Below are positions 1 through 9,965 of a DNA stretch of 64,000 bases, in pieces. Under the pieces are notes generated by a model. That model did not search any database, was not told the origin of the DNA, and was given only the letters and a program-made list of their open reading frames with translations. Within the stretch, counting starts at the first letter, position 1. Every line of letters begins with the position of its first letter. The stretch is from Bermanella sp036960565 (GTDB lineage: Bacteria; Pseudomonadota; Gammaproteobacteria; Pseudomonadales; Oceanobacteraceae): NCBI GenBank assembly GCA_036960565.1, contig JBALXQ010000013.1, positions 51,211 to 115,210 of the forward strand, read 5' to 3'. The position numbers were made by a program, and so were the translations under genes.

Positions 1-337
1 TATTCCTGTGTTTGGTGATGATGCGAACCTGTATGAGGTTGCTAATTATATAAATACAGATCAATCGTCTAACATTGGCACAAAAAGCTATTTTATGGAT
101 AACCTTATTGCATATGGTTTAGTGTTTCTTTGTATCTCATTCGCAATTGTGTCTAGGGCCATCCGAAGCGTAAAAGAAATAAAGATTGATAAAATAGAAC
201 ATGGTATTTCAGAATATTGGTGTATGACCTTGGTCATATTCATGGTTTTAAGCTTGATAGTATTCATTCATGGTGTTGGGTTTTATTTCTATCCAGCATT
301 ATTCATGTTAGTGAATAATGTAAATAGGTTGAGGTAG
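1..337 (+). CDS. C-terminal end of a polytopic membrane protein, possibly an O-antigen polymerase (partial)
   Basis: The reading frame is already open at the left edge, so only the last ~111 residues are visible. They contain two strongly hydrophobic segments (roughly visible residues 33-50 and 72-105) separated by a short basic stretch, which indicates an integral inner-membrane protein. The next gene is a glycosyltransferase starting 6 bp downstream, so this is probably part of the same polysaccharide operon. A Wzy-type polymerase is the natural guess in that position, but no family signature is visible in the fragment, so the function is inferred from context only. Confidence 0.55.
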   Translation, partial: IPVFGDDANLYEVANYINTDQSSNIGTKSYFMDNLIAYGLVFLCISFAIVSRAIRSVKEIKIDKIEHGISEYWCMTLVIFMVLSLIVFIHGVGFYFYPALFMLVNNVNRLR

Positions 338-343
338 TATTCT

Positions 344-1342
344 TTGCTGTTAATTAATGGGAAGTATCAAAATCAAGTGGTGACGGGTGTGCAACGAGTT
401 GCACATGAATTGAGCGGTGGCTTGCCCTACGGGCATATTCAGGTGGCTGGTGATGGTCTAAAAGGGCATTTTTATGAGCAATTTATATTACCCTTTAAAT
501 TATCCCGCAATGATTTGCTAATATCCTTCTGTAATACGGGTCCAATATTTCATCGTAACCAGGTGGTTTATATTCATGATGTGGCGGTGCTAGAACACCC
601 AGAGTGGTTCTCTAAAAGTTTCAGGTTATTGTATCGCGTTATGCTTCCTCTGTTGGCTAGACGATGTAAGACAATAGTGACAGTATCGGAGTATTCAAAA
701 GAAAAAATTTGCCAATTACTATCGGTGCCAGCGTCTAAAGTCCATGTTATTGAAAATGGTGTGTCAGATCGTTTTGCGGCAGAGGAGGGGGGTGATTATG
801 AGCTTAGCTATGGATTGGAGAAAAAGAAATACATTCTGTCTGTTTCTTCAATGGACCCTAGAAAAAATATGGTTTCGGTGATTCAAGCTTGGGAGGCCTC
901 AGGCCTACATCAGGCTGGCTATAAATTAGTGTTTGCAGGTGGAGGGAATGCTTCATTCTCGAATGCTAATGATAATAAAGCACAGGATTGTAGTTCGATT
1001 ATTTATACCGGATATGTAGAGGATGATGTACTGGTTAACTTGTATCAGCAGGCAGCTGGATTCGTTTATATGTCGTTATATGAAGGTTTTGGTTTGCCGG
1101 TCTTAGAGGCTATGAAAGCTGGGGTACCAGTTCTTGCTAGTAACACTACTTCACTAGCCGAGGTGGTTGGCGATTATGGTTTGTCATGTGATCCTTTAGA
1201 TATTAAAGAAATTACTAATTTGATGAATGAATTGCCTTATCAGGAAGACGGGTTTGTATCTAAAGCTAAACTTTATGCGGATTCATTTAGTTGGAATAAA
1301 GCAGTTGATAAGCTTCAGGCTTTGTTAAAGGAAGTAGAATAA
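344..1342 (+). CDS. Glycosyltransferase family 4, likely mannosyltransferase-type
   Basis: 332 residues with the GT-B fold pattern of family GT4 (Glycos_transf_1). The donor-binding C-terminal half has the glutamate motif EGFGLPVLEAMKAG near residue 247, and the linker has SSMDPRKN, typical of RfaG/WbaZ-like enzymes. It should transfer a sugar from a nucleotide donor to the lipid-linked glycan on the cytoplasmic face. GDP-mannose is plausible because manC and manB are in the window. The start is TTG: the previous stop at 335-337 leaves no upstream alternative, and GAGGT at 331-335 is a suitable ribosome binding site. The stop overlaps the next ATG by one base, which supports translational coupling. 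Confidence 0.85.
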   Translation: MLLINGKYQNQVVTGVQRVAHELSGGLPYGHIQVAGDGLKGHFYEQFILPFKLSRNDLLISFCNTGPIFHRNQVVYIHDVAVLEHPEWFSKSFRLLYRVMLPLLARRCKTIVTVSEYSKEKICQLLSVPASKVHVIENGVSDRFAAEEGGDYELSYGLEKKKYILSVSSMDPRKNMVSVIQAWEASGLHQAGYKLVFAGGGNASFSNANDNKAQDCSSIIYTGYVEDDVLVNLYQQAAGFVYMSLYEGFGLPVLEAMKAGVPVLASNTTSLAEVVGDYGLSCDPLDIKEITNLMNELPYQEDGFVSKAKLYADSFSWNKAVDKLQALLKEVE

Positions 1343-2442
1343 TGCGTGTAGCCATTGTCCATGACTGGTTGGTTGAATCGGGTGGGGCTGAAAAAGTTTT
1401 AGCTGAGCTGATTAATGTATTTCCACAGGCGGAAATTTTTTCCACTGTGGATTATTTATCTGACTCACAAAGAAATACAATATTAAAGGGGAAAAGTGTT
1501 ACTACTAGCTTTATCCAGAAGCTTCCTAAGTCTAAAAGTTATAAGAAGTACTTCCCTCTTATGCCGGTTGCAATGGCAAATTTGGACCTGTCTAGCTTTA
1601 AGTTGGTTATTAGCTGTAGCTCATCTGTGGCAAAGGGAGTGATAACAGGGCCTGATCAACTGCACATATGTTATTGCCATTCTCCTATGCGTTATGCTTG
1701 GGATTTACAGCACCAATATCTAAAAGAGAGTGGTCTAGAACGTGGAATAAAGGGGCTTTTAGCCAAATTTATGCTGCATAAGATGAGGAGCTGGGATGTG
1801 ACTTCTTCATTTGGCGTTGACCACTTTATTGCCAACTCAAATTTTATCGCTCGTCGAATAAAGAAGGTTTACAGAAGAAATGCAGACGTTATTTACCCTA
1901 ATGTTGCAGTTGAAGATTTTAAGGTAGTTGAAAAAAAGAGTGATTACTATTTTACGTGTTCCCGCATGGTGCCTTATAAAAAAATAGACCTAATTGTAGA
2001 GGCTTTTTCGAATATGCCCGATCGAAAACTAGTGGTAATAGGTGACGGGCCAGACATGAATAAAATAAAAAGTAAGTCAGCAAGTAATATTGAATTGATG
2101 GGTTATCAGTCATTTGACGTACTAAAAGAAAAAATGGCTAATGCTAAGGCGTTTGTATTTGCTGCAGAAGAAGATTTTGGCATCGTACCTGTTGAAGCCC
2201 AGGCCTGCGGTACCCCGGTAATTGCATTTGGTAAAGGTGGTGCTCTTGAGACCGTTAAGGAAAACATTAGTGGTGTTTTCTTTAACGAGCAGACTACCCA
2301 ATCCTTGTCGGATGCAGTGGATAGATTTGAAAATATGACTTTCGATGCTAATAAAATAAGAGGCCACGCTGAATTGTTTTCAACAAAACGCTTCAGGATA
2401 CAGATAGAAAGTTTTGTCTCTGAAAAAATAAAGGATTTATAA
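1342..2442 (+). CDS. Glycosyltransferase family 4 (WbaZ-like)
   Basis: 366 residues. The N-terminus has HDWLVESGGAEKV (residues 8-20), which fits the acceptor side of WbaZ-type mannosyltransferases. The C-terminal half has CSRMVPYKKID and the GT4 motif EEDFGIVPVEAQACGTPV starting near residue 276. It probably adds a sugar, perhaps mannose, to the repeat unit of a surface polysaccharide. Its ATG shares a base with the stop of the previous glycosyltransferase, and manC starts 2 bp after its stop, so the three genes form a tight operon. Linkage and acceptor cannot be read from sequence. Confidence 0.87.
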   Translation: MRVAIVHDWLVESGGAEKVLAELINVFPQAEIFSTVDYLSDSQRNTILKGKSVTTSFIQKLPKSKSYKKYFPLMPVAMANLDLSSFKLVISCSSSVAKGVITGPDQLHICYCHSPMRYAWDLQHQYLKESGLERGIKGLLAKFMLHKMRSWDVTSSFGVDHFIANSNFIARRIKKVYRRNADVIYPNVAVEDFKVVEKKSDYYFTCSRMVPYKKIDLIVEAFSNMPDRKLVVIGDGPDMNKIKSKSASNIELMGYQSFDVLKEKMANAKAFVFAAEEDFGIVPVEAQACGTPVIAFGKGGALETVKENISGVFFNEQTTQSLSDAVDRFENMTFDANKIRGHAELFSTKRFRIQIESFVSEKIKDL

Positions 2443-2443
2443 T

Positions 2444-3874
2444 ATGATTATTCCAGTAGTAATGGCAGGTGGCTCAGGCACTCGTTTATGGCCTCTATCT
2501 CGAACAGCTTTTCCAAAGCAATTTTTAGCATTAAATTCTCAATTAACCATGTTGCAAGAGACTTTAGCCAGGCTTGATGGACTTGAGACTGATCGCGCCA
2601 TGGTCATTTGTAACGAGGAGCATCGCTTTTTGGTGGCTGAGCAATTACGTCAGCAAAATCAAAAAGCAGATATTTTACTAGAGCCGGTTGGCCGTAATAC
2701 AGCGCCTGCAATTGCCTTAGCGGCGTTGCAAGCCTTAAAAAACTCTCCCGAAGAGCCTCCTGTTCTATTAGTGTTATCGGCCGACCATGTTATTAATGAT
2801 TCCGCCGCCTTTGTTAAGGCTATAAACGAGTTAAAAACCCCGGTTAGCGAGGGTGTATTTGGCACTTTGGGTATTGTTCCTACAGAGGCTGCAACTGGAT
2901 ATGGATATATTAAATCTAAAAGTGGAGATGCTAATTTACGGCTGGTAGAGCAATTTGTAGAAAAACCCGATGCCGAAACCGCCCAGCTATACATAGACCA
3001 GGGTTATCTTTGGAACAGTGGCATGTTCATGGTTCGCGCTGATCGTTATTTAGATGAACTAAAAAAATATCACCCAAATATTTTTAATGTATGCTCTAAG
3101 GCAATGATGAATAGCCAGCAAGATATGGACTTTGTGCGGGTTGATAAAGCGGTATTCGAAACATGCCCAGATGAATCTATAGATTTTGCAATTATGGAGC
3201 CTTTGTCTAATGAAAACAAAGGCAGTATTGTTATGGCTGCCCTCGATGCGGGCTGGAGTGATGTCGGTAGTTGGTCTGCATTATGGGATATTGCTGAAAA
3301 AGATCTACAAGGTAATGTGCTTACGGGCAGCGAGTCCAATTCTATAATTTTGCAAAACACTGCTAATAGTTATGTGTATGCCGAGGATCGTTTGGTTACG
3401 ACTTTAGGTGTTGAAAATTTAGTAATTGTGGATACTCCCGATGCACTCTTGGTTGCGCATAAAGATAAAGTACAAGACATTAAAAAAATAGTGGCTCAAA
3501 TTAAGGAATCAGGCCTAACCCATCATCACCAGCATCGTCAGGTATTTCGTCCGTGGGGTAAGTACGACTCCATTGATAACGGTGATCGTTATCAGGTTAA
3601 GCGTATTACTGTAAATCCAGGTGCCAAGCTATCGGTACAAATGCATCACCATCGTGCGGAGCACTGGATTGTTGTATCAGGTACAGCAAAAGTTACCAAT
3701 GGTGACAAAACCCATTTAGTTGCTGAAAATGAATCAACCTATATTCCTATTGGTCAAGTTCATGCACTTGAAAACCCAGGGGTTATACCTCTTGAGATGA
3801 TCGAAGTTCAGTCGGGTTCTTATCTAGGTGAAGATGATATTGTGCGCCTAAAAGATAAATATGGAAGAGTGTAA
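2444..3874 (+). CDS. manC: Mannose-1-phosphate guanylyltransferase / mannose-6-phosphate isomerase
   Basis: 476 residues, normal for the bifunctional ManC/AlgA/CpsB family. The N-terminal nucleotidyltransferase has the pyrophosphorylase signature GGSGTRLWPLSRTAFPKQF (residues 9-27). The C-terminal cupin (type II phosphomannose isomerase) has QMHHHRAEHW near residue 400, supplying metal-binding histidines. It makes GDP-mannose from mannose-1-phosphate and GTP, and can interconvert fructose-6-phosphate and mannose-6-phosphate. The matching phosphomannomutase manB lies at 12.9 kb. It is embedded between glycosyltransferases and a flippase, consistent with precursor supply for the same glycan. 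Confidence 0.95.
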   Translation: MIIPVVMAGGSGTRLWPLSRTAFPKQFLALNSQLTMLQETLARLDGLETDRAMVICNEEHRFLVAEQLRQQNQKADILLEPVGRNTAPAIALAALQALKNSPEEPPVLLVLSADHVINDSAAFVKAINELKTPVSEGVFGTLGIVPTEAATGYGYIKSKSGDANLRLVEQFVEKPDAETAQLYIDQGYLWNSGMFMVRADRYLDELKKYHPNIFNVCSKAMMNSQQDMDFVRVDKAVFETCPDESIDFAIMEPLSNENKGSIVMAALDAGWSDVGSWSALWDIAEKDLQGNVLTGSESNSIILQNTANSYVYAEDRLVTTLGVENLVIVDTPDALLVAHKDKVQDIKKIVAQIKESGLTHHHQHRQVFRPWGKYDSIDNGDRYQVKRITVNPGAKLSVQMHHHRAEHWIVVSGTAKVTNGDKTHLVAENESTYIPIGQVHALENPGVIPLEMIEVQSGSYLGEDDIVRLKDKYGRV

Positions 3875-3877
3875 AGC

Positions 3878-5140
3878 ATGAAAAAAAGCAGTTTATTTAT
3901 TAAGACTGCACTCGCTGCAGCGATAAAGGCCTTAGCGGCCCTTATCGCTTTTTTTATGACCGCAGCAATAACCCGGGTTATGGGGGCCGAAGAGTCAGGT
4001 TTGTTTTTGTTGGCCATTTCTATCTTGGCTTTCTCTAGTGTTTTTTTTCGGTTGGGGTTAGACAATGTTTTTTTGCGTTTAATTGGAGCCGATAAAGGAA
4101 CGCCGCGTTCAATTGGAGCTGTTAGCACCGGTGTTATTTGGTCGGTTTTGGCTTCAGGACTTTTTGCCTTACTGGTATTTATATTTGCCGATTTTATAGC
4201 TGTATCTATCTTCTCTAAACCTGAGTTTTCAATCGTACTTTCCGTCATGATATGGGCTTTGCCCTTTATGGTGGTGTTTATGCTGTTAAGTTTTGGTTTT
4301 CAGTCTTTCTATAGAGTGATAGCTGCCACATTTTTTCAAAACTTGGGCTTATCATCTTTATTCTTGGTTATGTTTTTGGCGACTTATTTATATGGAGTTG
4401 AGCTGAGTGCAATTAAGATATCTATTAATTATTTAGTATCAGCAATCTTGATTTTTACGCTCGCGTTAATATTATGGCATAGGCAAATTAACGGGCAATG
4501 GGGCGGGAAGCTAAAAGATAAGGAACTATGGCATAGCGCATCCAATTTATGGGCTGCAAGTTCAATGAGTCTTGCAGTGCAATGGTCTGGTGTTTTAATG
4601 GCGGGTGTTTTTGTGTCTTCGTCGGAAATCGCATTTTTATCCGCGGCGCAGCGCACTGCTATGTTAACCAGTTTTGTCCTGATGGTGGTAAATATGGTGG
4701 TGGCTCCGCGATATGCGCGATTATGGAAAGAAAATAAAAAGCAAGAAATTCAAAATTTAGCAAAATGGTCTACTAGAGGCATGATCGTTCTAGCTTCACC
4801 TTTAGTGGCAGCAATGATTTTTATACCTGGCACTATAATGGGGTTGTTTGGTGATGAGTTTGTGGTGGCGGGCAACCTATTGGCTATTATGGCTGTGGGG
4901 CAATTTGTTAATGTAGCCACAGGCTCGGTAGGCTATTTGTTAACCATGAGTGGCCATGAGAGAGATTTTCGTCGGGTTACGCTTTTTGCTGGCCCGCTAA
5001 CGGTAATATTAAGTTATTTTCTTATTATGGAATATGGCGTATTGGGAGCGGCTATTGCGACCGCAATTGGCCTTAGCTTACAAAATTTATTGGCCTTGGT
5101 GATGGTTCGTAAACGACTGGGATTTTGGCCTTTAGGTTAA
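3878..5140 (+). CDS. Oligosaccharide flippase family protein (Wzx-like)
   Basis: 420 residues with about twelve hydrophobic segments, typical of polysaccharide transport proteins of the MOP superfamily. The N-terminus (basic, then a long Ala-rich helix) and the motif GAEESGLFLLAISILAF resemble Wzx O-unit flippases. It should move lipid-linked repeat units across the inner membrane. It starts 3 bp after manC with GGAAGAG just upstream of the ATG, so it is in the same operon. Wzx proteins are poorly conserved, so the family call is firm and the substrate is not. Confidence 0.85.
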   Translation: MKKSSLFIKTALAAAIKALAALIAFFMTAAITRVMGAEESGLFLLAISILAFSSVFFRLGLDNVFLRLIGADKGTPRSIGAVSTGVIWSVLASGLFALLVFIFADFIAVSIFSKPEFSIVLSVMIWALPFMVVFMLLSFGFQSFYRVIAATFFQNLGLSSLFLVMFLATYLYGVELSAIKISINYLVSAILIFTLALILWHRQINGQWGGKLKDKELWHSASNLWAASSMSLAVQWSGVLMAGVFVSSSEIAFLSAAQRTAMLTSFVLMVVNMVVAPRYARLWKENKKQEIQNLAKWSTRGMIVLASPLVAAMIFIPGTIMGLFGDEFVVAGNLLAIMAVGQFVNVATGSVGYLLTMSGHERDFRRVTLFAGPLTVILSYFLIMEYGVLGAAIATAIGLSLQNLLALVMVRKRLGFWPLG

Positions 5141-5225
5141 TTCTTAATATATAAATACTTGAAATACCGTTTAATAATTTGAATTGCCATTTGACTTTAG
5201 TGGTATGGGTACTGAGGGAAGCGAA

Positions 5226-6392
5226 ATGAAAATTGCAATTGCTGGTACAGGCTATGTAGGTCTGTCAAACTCTATGTTGTTGGCACAACACAATACTGTG
5301 GTGGCATTGGATGTAATACCTGAAAAGGTGGCCATGTTAAATGATCGTATATCTCCCATAGTTGATGTCGAAATAGAAGCTTTTCTAAAACGTAAAGATA
5401 TCGATTTTTGCGCCACGCTTAATAAGGGAGATGCTTATAAAGATGCTGATTTCGTAATAATCGCCACACCAACCGATTACGATGAACAAACCAATTACTT
5501 TAATACATCTACTGTAGAGTCAGTTATAAAAGATGTCATGGGTATCAACCCTACTGCAGTCATGGTGGTGAAATCTACTGTTCCAGTTGGCTTTACTCAG
5601 AGAATTAAAGAAGAGTTTAATTGCCAAAATTTAATTTTTTCTCCTGAATTTTTACGTGAGGGTAAAGCCCTTTACGATAATCTTCATCCTTCTCGAGTGA
5701 TTGTGGGTGAGAAGTCTGAGCGTGCTCAGGTGTTTGCTAATTTGTTGGTGCAAGGGGCCATAAAAGAAGATATATCAGTTTTATTTGTGGACTCAACTGA
5801 AGCGGAAGCTGTTAAGCTTTTCTCTAATACATACCTTGCTATGCGTGTTGCCTATTTTAATGAATTGGATTCTTATGCCGAGGTACATGGGTTAGATGCG
5901 GGGCAAATTATTGAAGGCGTGGGATTAGATCCGCGTATTGGATCCCACTATAACAACCCTTCTTTTGGTTATGGCGGCTATTGCTTACCCAAAGATACCA
6001 AGCAACTTTTGGCTAATTTCCAGGATGTACCTAATAATATGGTGCGGGCTATTGTAGATGCTAATACTACTCGTAAAGATTTTATTGCCGATTCTATTTT
6101 ACAGCGTAATCCTAAAGTGGTGGGTATGTATCGCCTGGTGATGAAATCTGGTTCTGATAATTTTAGGGCATCTGCAATACAGGGCATTATGAAGCGTATT
6201 AAAGCTAAAGGGATTGAGGTTATTATTTACGAGCCAACCATAAATGACGCGGAGTTTTTTCATTCTAAGATTGAAAATAATTTAGGCGAATTTAAGAATA
6301 AGGCAGATGTTATTGTGGCTAACCGTCTGTCTGAAGATTTAGAGGATGTGATAGATAAAGTTTATACTCGAGACTTATTTGGCAGTGATTAG
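5226..6392 (+). CDS. ugd: UDP-glucose 6-dehydrogenase
   Basis: From the ATG at 5226 the protein is 388 residues, the same length as E. coli Ugd, and it resembles it throughout. The Rossmann motif GTGYVGLSN is at the N-terminus and the catalytic cysteine lies in GGYCLPKDTKQ (C253). It oxidises UDP-glucose to UDP-glucuronate with NAD, giving acidic sugars for capsule or LPS. An upstream in-frame TTG exists at 5184, but the ATG at 5226 has the purine-rich GAGGGAAG upstream and gives the family N-terminus. It lies 85 bp after the flippase, and its substrate can come from galU at 9.0 kb. Confidence 0.96.
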   Translation: MKIAIAGTGYVGLSNSMLLAQHNTVVALDVIPEKVAMLNDRISPIVDVEIEAFLKRKDIDFCATLNKGDAYKDADFVIIATPTDYDEQTNYFNTSTVESVIKDVMGINPTAVMVVKSTVPVGFTQRIKEEFNCQNLIFSPEFLREGKALYDNLHPSRVIVGEKSERAQVFANLLVQGAIKEDISVLFVDSTEAEAVKLFSNTYLAMRVAYFNELDSYAEVHGLDAGQIIEGVGLDPRIGSHYNNPSFGYGGYCLPKDTKQLLANFQDVPNNMVRAIVDANTTRKDFIADSILQRNPKVVGMYRLVMKSGSDNFRASAIQGIMKRIKAKGIEVIIYEPTINDAEFFHSKIENNLGEFKNKADVIVANRLSEDLEDVIDKVYTRDLFGSD

Positions 6393-6431
6393 CCTTTAAT
6401 ATATAAGTTTTAGTTGATTTTTGCATTGTTC

Positions 6432-6476
6432 GTTGGCTTTACTGCCCTATTAAATAAACAGTAAAGCTAACTTTTT
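6432..6476 (+). terminator. Rho-independent terminator after ugd
   Basis: A 13-bp stem (6432-6444 with 6459-6471, one G-T pair) is followed by five T residues on the plus strand. It would end the polysaccharide operon. The minus strand has no T-run after the hairpin, so it does not look bidirectional. Confidence 0.7.
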
Positions 6477-6482
6477 AATGTG

Positions 6483-8450
6483 TTAAGTCTTATTGTTAAG
6501 GTTATTGTTTTTTTCAAAAATCTTTTTAATTAACGGGATTAATAAATTTGCCCCTCTAAGGCTTAGGTGATCATCATCTGAGTATAGCGGCATCTCATTT
6601 TTTGACCCGTAACAAAATTCTTCATCGCATAGGTATGGAATTGGATTTAAAATATTAATTCCACATTTCTTTTTGGCAATATCCTGTGCCTCCCAACTGA
6701 GCCTCTGTCTAGAGTAATAATCTTTCAAACTTATTTTAACAGATGCATTCTTTCCAAGTAGGAGGTTTCTTCCCATTGTTTTTGGTACATTTTTAATTAG
6801 TTCGGGTATGGGACGAATTATAAATACTGTTCTGGTTTTAGATATTTTACAGAGCGTCTCTATATATTTATCTGTGATAGATTTCTTGTGGTTTCGGTTG
6901 AGGTTTGAATTTGTATCAAAGTAGTATTCTTCTTCAGGGTTTGTCGAACTATCCTCGGGCTTTCCGTGATAAGGATTTGCATTACGGTTAAGGATAAGAA
7001 TTGGAATGCTAGCATCTACAGTTTCTTGCTTTTTTATTATGTAATTATTAAATGGCTTGCAGTTAGGGTTGCTTTTTCGGTTTATACCAAGAATGGTTGG
7101 GCAACCAGACATAGTCCAATCAAGTACGTGTTTATCGGTAGAGGGTAGAGCTTTCTCTGTTGCTCTCACTAGGGTTGCAGCATGGCTATCTCCTAACACA
7201 ATAATACCTAGCTGACTTCCCCCATATTTACATTCAGGAGGATATTGTTTATTACTTCCAATACAATGTTTATTAAGTGGATTGATGTTGTTTTGTTCGT
7301 TAAAAACGCTATCAATATAGGCTGGAATACGGCCAGGTAGCCCTGATTGTCTTTCAACATAAAGGCCAATCGATAAGACGAGCACACTGGTTGAAAGTGT
7401 TGCCAAAGCCGTGTTGCGCTTGTTCAATTTACTTAAAAGGTTTGAGCTTGGTGATTCAATATACTTAAAGGAAGCATAGCCAAGTATGACTGTAGCCATC
7501 AGTAATATTGTAACCCATATTGCATTATTTTGATTGTCAGTATAATTAAGTAAAACTACTAATGGCCAGTGCCATAAATAGAGAGAGTACGACCACTTTC
7601 CTAACACACTATGTAGTTTGGTGGTGCTGAATATAGATTGCTCCTGGCTGGCTATTATAACAAAGCATGTACCTATAACGGGTAGCATTGCGAGCCAACT
7701 TGGCCATATAGTCTGACTATCAAATATCACGATAGATAGAGTTATCAAGGTAAAGCCTATCCGCTCAAGTATTTTTAATAAGGTTGTATTTAGTGTTATT
7801 TTGTTTGATAGCAATAATACAAGACCGCCAGCCAGCATCTCCCATGCACGGGTAGGTAATAAATAAAATGCAGCGCTTGGTTTTAAGTTAGTTATCGCAA
7901 TAGACAGCGCCAGAGAGATGAATATACCTATGATGTAGGCGGTAATAAGCGAGCCTTTAGTCGGGCGAATTTTCCAAATAAAAAGCAGAGCAATAGGCAA
8001 TAAAATATAGAACTGCCACTCAACGGAAAGGGACCAAGTGTGTAACAACCATTTATCGTGTGAGTCTGCATCAAAATACCCAGACTCTTTCCAAAATAGA
8101 ATATTGGAAAGAAAAGTGGCCGCTCCGAAGCTGTGTTTTCCAAGCTGTTCAAACTCCATGGCAGGTAGAAAAAGGTAGCCTGCAATTAACAATGTTACGC
8201 AAAGAGTAAGCAGCGCAGGTATAATTCTTTTTGCCCTAGCTAGGTAGAAACTGGTTAGAGATAATGAATTATTGTTAAGGCCATTATAAATGATCCTGGT
8301 CATTAGATAGCCTGAAATAACGAAAAACACATCAACTCCGATAAAGCCACCTCTAAATCCAGGGATGTCAAAGTGATATAAGATTACTGCTACTACAGCC
8401 CAGGCTCTAAGCCCGTTTATGTCTTCCCTGAAACTTTTATTCCTTTCCAC
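6483..8450 (-). CDS. Acyltransferase family 3 with C-terminal SGNH domain (OafA-like)
   Basis: 655 residues. The first ~350 form the ten-helix acyltransferase-3 membrane domain, with the early motifs LRAWAVVAVILYHF and GVDVFFVISGYL. The C-terminal ~250 residues form a periplasmic SGNH hydrolase-like domain with GDS at 420-422 and DDDH at 625-628, giving the serine and the Asp/His of the triad. Such proteins (OafA, PatB types) O-acetylate O-antigen, capsule or peptidoglycan. It is transcribed against the sugar genes but sits between ugd and galU, so the local glycan is the likely substrate. The acyl group and acceptor are inferred. Confidence 0.9.
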   Translation of the reverse strand: MERNKSFREDINGLRAWAVVAVILYHFDIPGFRGGFIGVDVFFVISGYLMTRIIYNGLNNNSLSLTSFYLARAKRIIPALLTLCVTLLIAGYLFLPAMEFEQLGKHSFGAATFLSNILFWKESGYFDADSHDKWLLHTWSLSVEWQFYILLPIALLFIWKIRPTKGSLITAYIIGIFISLALSIAITNLKPSAAFYLLPTRAWEMLAGGLVLLLSNKITLNTTLLKILERIGFTLITLSIVIFDSQTIWPSWLAMLPVIGTCFVIIASQEQSIFSTTKLHSVLGKWSYSLYLWHWPLVVLLNYTDNQNNAIWVTILLMATVILGYASFKYIESPSSNLLSKLNKRNTALATLSTSVLVLSIGLYVERQSGLPGRIPAYIDSVFNEQNNINPLNKHCIGSNKQYPPECKYGGSQLGIIVLGDSHAATLVRATEKALPSTDKHVLDWTMSGCPTILGINRKSNPNCKPFNNYIIKKQETVDASIPILILNRNANPYHGKPEDSSTNPEEEYYFDTNSNLNRNHKKSITDKYIETLCKISKTRTVFIIRPIPELIKNVPKTMGRNLLLGKNASVKISLKDYYSRQRLSWEAQDIAKKKCGINILNPIPYLCDEEFCYGSKNEMPLYSDDDHLSLRGANLLIPLIKKIFEKNNNLNNKT

Positions 8451-9034
8451 AATACTGCTTCTCGATAGTTGTTTTGCGCATTTTACCTTTATAATAGCTA
8501 TTATCTAGTATAAATAGCGTTCATTAAATGATAATGGGTTCGGACTGCATTAAGTTAAGGGTGTTTATCGATTGAGTGAATATCGGACTAGTTAGCCCTT
8601 GAGTTTAGAGTTATGTCTTTAACAAAGTATTGATAGTTATTGTGTGTATTAAAAACAGATTTAGGACCCTAAATCAGGAGTGAAAAAGATGGCTTAAAGG
8701 TTTTCTGGTGGAGTTAATTAAGTGGGGGTGGAGACTCTCATGTTTATTGTTAATTAACTGGAGAGGGTTTAATCAATTTGGGGTAATTGATTAGCGTTTA
8801 TTTTGGTATTTTTCTATGCTGAGTATTACAGTGCCTTCTTAAATTTAAAAATGAATTGGCTGATGACTATCCATTTATCGTGGAAAGTACAGCCCAGTGA
8901 TTTAACATTGATTAATTTGTGTATTTTATGCGCTCATTTTATTAGAATACTGCGAAATCTATCACAGTTAACTTATAGCTATAATGTGTAGTTAACGGAC
9001 AAAAATAAAGTTTTATATAAATACGGATAATTAA
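8451..9034. other. Intergenic region between acyltransferase and galU
   Basis: 584 bp without a convincing gene. It is AT-rich and has short inverted repeats, for example AATCAATT and AATTGATT separated by six bases near 8772-8793, and two TTAATTAA-type words. The only open frame (8803-8991) starts poorly and has no recognisable family. Divergent promoters for the acyltransferase and galU are expected here. Confidence 0.5.
8980..8985 (+). promoter_or_regulatory. Candidate galU promoter -10 element
   Basis: A perfect TATAAT lies about 50 bp before the galU start and is bracketed by two GTTAAC words. The -35 region is weak. Placement relative to galU supports a promoter, but it is a sequence guess. 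Confidence 0.4.
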
Positions 9035-9937
9035 ATGAAAGCCATTATTCCAGTAGCAGGGTTAGGAACACGTATGTTGCCTGCTACTAAAGCCATTCCC
9101 AAAGAAATGTTGCCGATAGTGGATAAGCCGCTTATCCAGTATGTAGTAAATGAAGCTATTGCTGCGGGCATTAAGCAAATTGTTTTGGTAACGCATTCTA
9201 GTAAAAATTCTATCGAAAACCACTTTGATACTAGCTTTGAATTAGAAGCCACTCTAGAGGCTCGTGTTAAGCGCCAGTTGCTAGATGAAGTACGTGCCAT
9301 TTGCCCGCCAGATGTAACAATTTTGCACATTCGCCAAGGTGAGGCCAAAGGGCTTGGGCATGCCATTGCTTGTGCACGCCCTTGTATCGGTAATAATCCG
9401 TTTGTGGTGATGCTGCCTGACGTTTTAATTGATGATGCCGCTTCCGATTTATCTAAAGATAACCTAACGGATATGATTAATAACTTCCGTGCTACCTCTA
9501 ATAGCCAGGTAATGGTTGAGGCAGTACCTGATGATCAGGTGAATAAGTACGGAATTGTAGATTGCGCCGGTAAGGAGTTGGCACCGGGTGTAGCACAGGC
9601 CATGGTGGGTATGGTGGAAAAACCCAGTCTTGAAGATGCTCCTTCTAATCAAGCGGTGGTAGGTCGTTATGTTTTGTCCCGAGCTATTTGGGATATTTTG
9701 GATAAAACCCCTGTAGGTGCTGGTGGTGAGGTTCAATTAACCGATGCTATTGCTGAATTAATGAGTGAAGAAACCGTTGAAGCCTATTCTATGATCGGTA
9801 AAAGCCATGATTGTGGCAGTAAGGTAGGCTATATGTTGGCCAATATGGAATACGGTTTACGTCACCCTGAAGTTAAAGATGCCATGGAAAGTTTTATGCT
9901 AAAAAAGCAAAAAGCAGTCAGCGAAACCGGTAACTAG
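9035..9937 (+). CDS. galU: UTP--glucose-1-phosphate uridylyltransferase
   Basis: 300 residues, normal for GalU. The nucleotidyltransferase signature GLGTRMLPATKAIPKEML spans residues 9-26, and VEKPSLEDAPSNQAVVGRYV is the conserved sugar-binding segment. It makes UDP-glucose from UTP and glucose-1-phosphate in the cytoplasm. The product feeds ugd (UDP-glucuronate) and the glycosyltransferases. It is a single gene with its own likely promoter and a strong terminator. Confidence 0.96.
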   Translation: MKAIIPVAGLGTRMLPATKAIPKEMLPIVDKPLIQYVVNEAIAAGIKQIVLVTHSSKNSIENHFDTSFELEATLEARVKRQLLDEVRAICPPDVTILHIRQGEAKGLGHAIACARPCIGNNPFVVMLPDVLIDDAASDLSKDNLTDMINNFRATSNSQVMVEAVPDDQVNKYGIVDCAGKELAPGVAQAMVGMVEKPSLEDAPSNQAVVGRYVLSRAIWDILDKTPVGAGGEVQLTDAIAELMSEETVEAYSMIGKSHDCGSKVGYMLANMEYGLRHPEVKDAMESFMLKKQKAVSETGN

Positions 9938-9965
9938 CCACAGCTGATTGTTTTTTAACTGCTAT

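Noticed and set aside
8803..8991. Small gene before galU
   Set aside because: No good start context, no recognisable family, and it overlaps the likely galU promoter.
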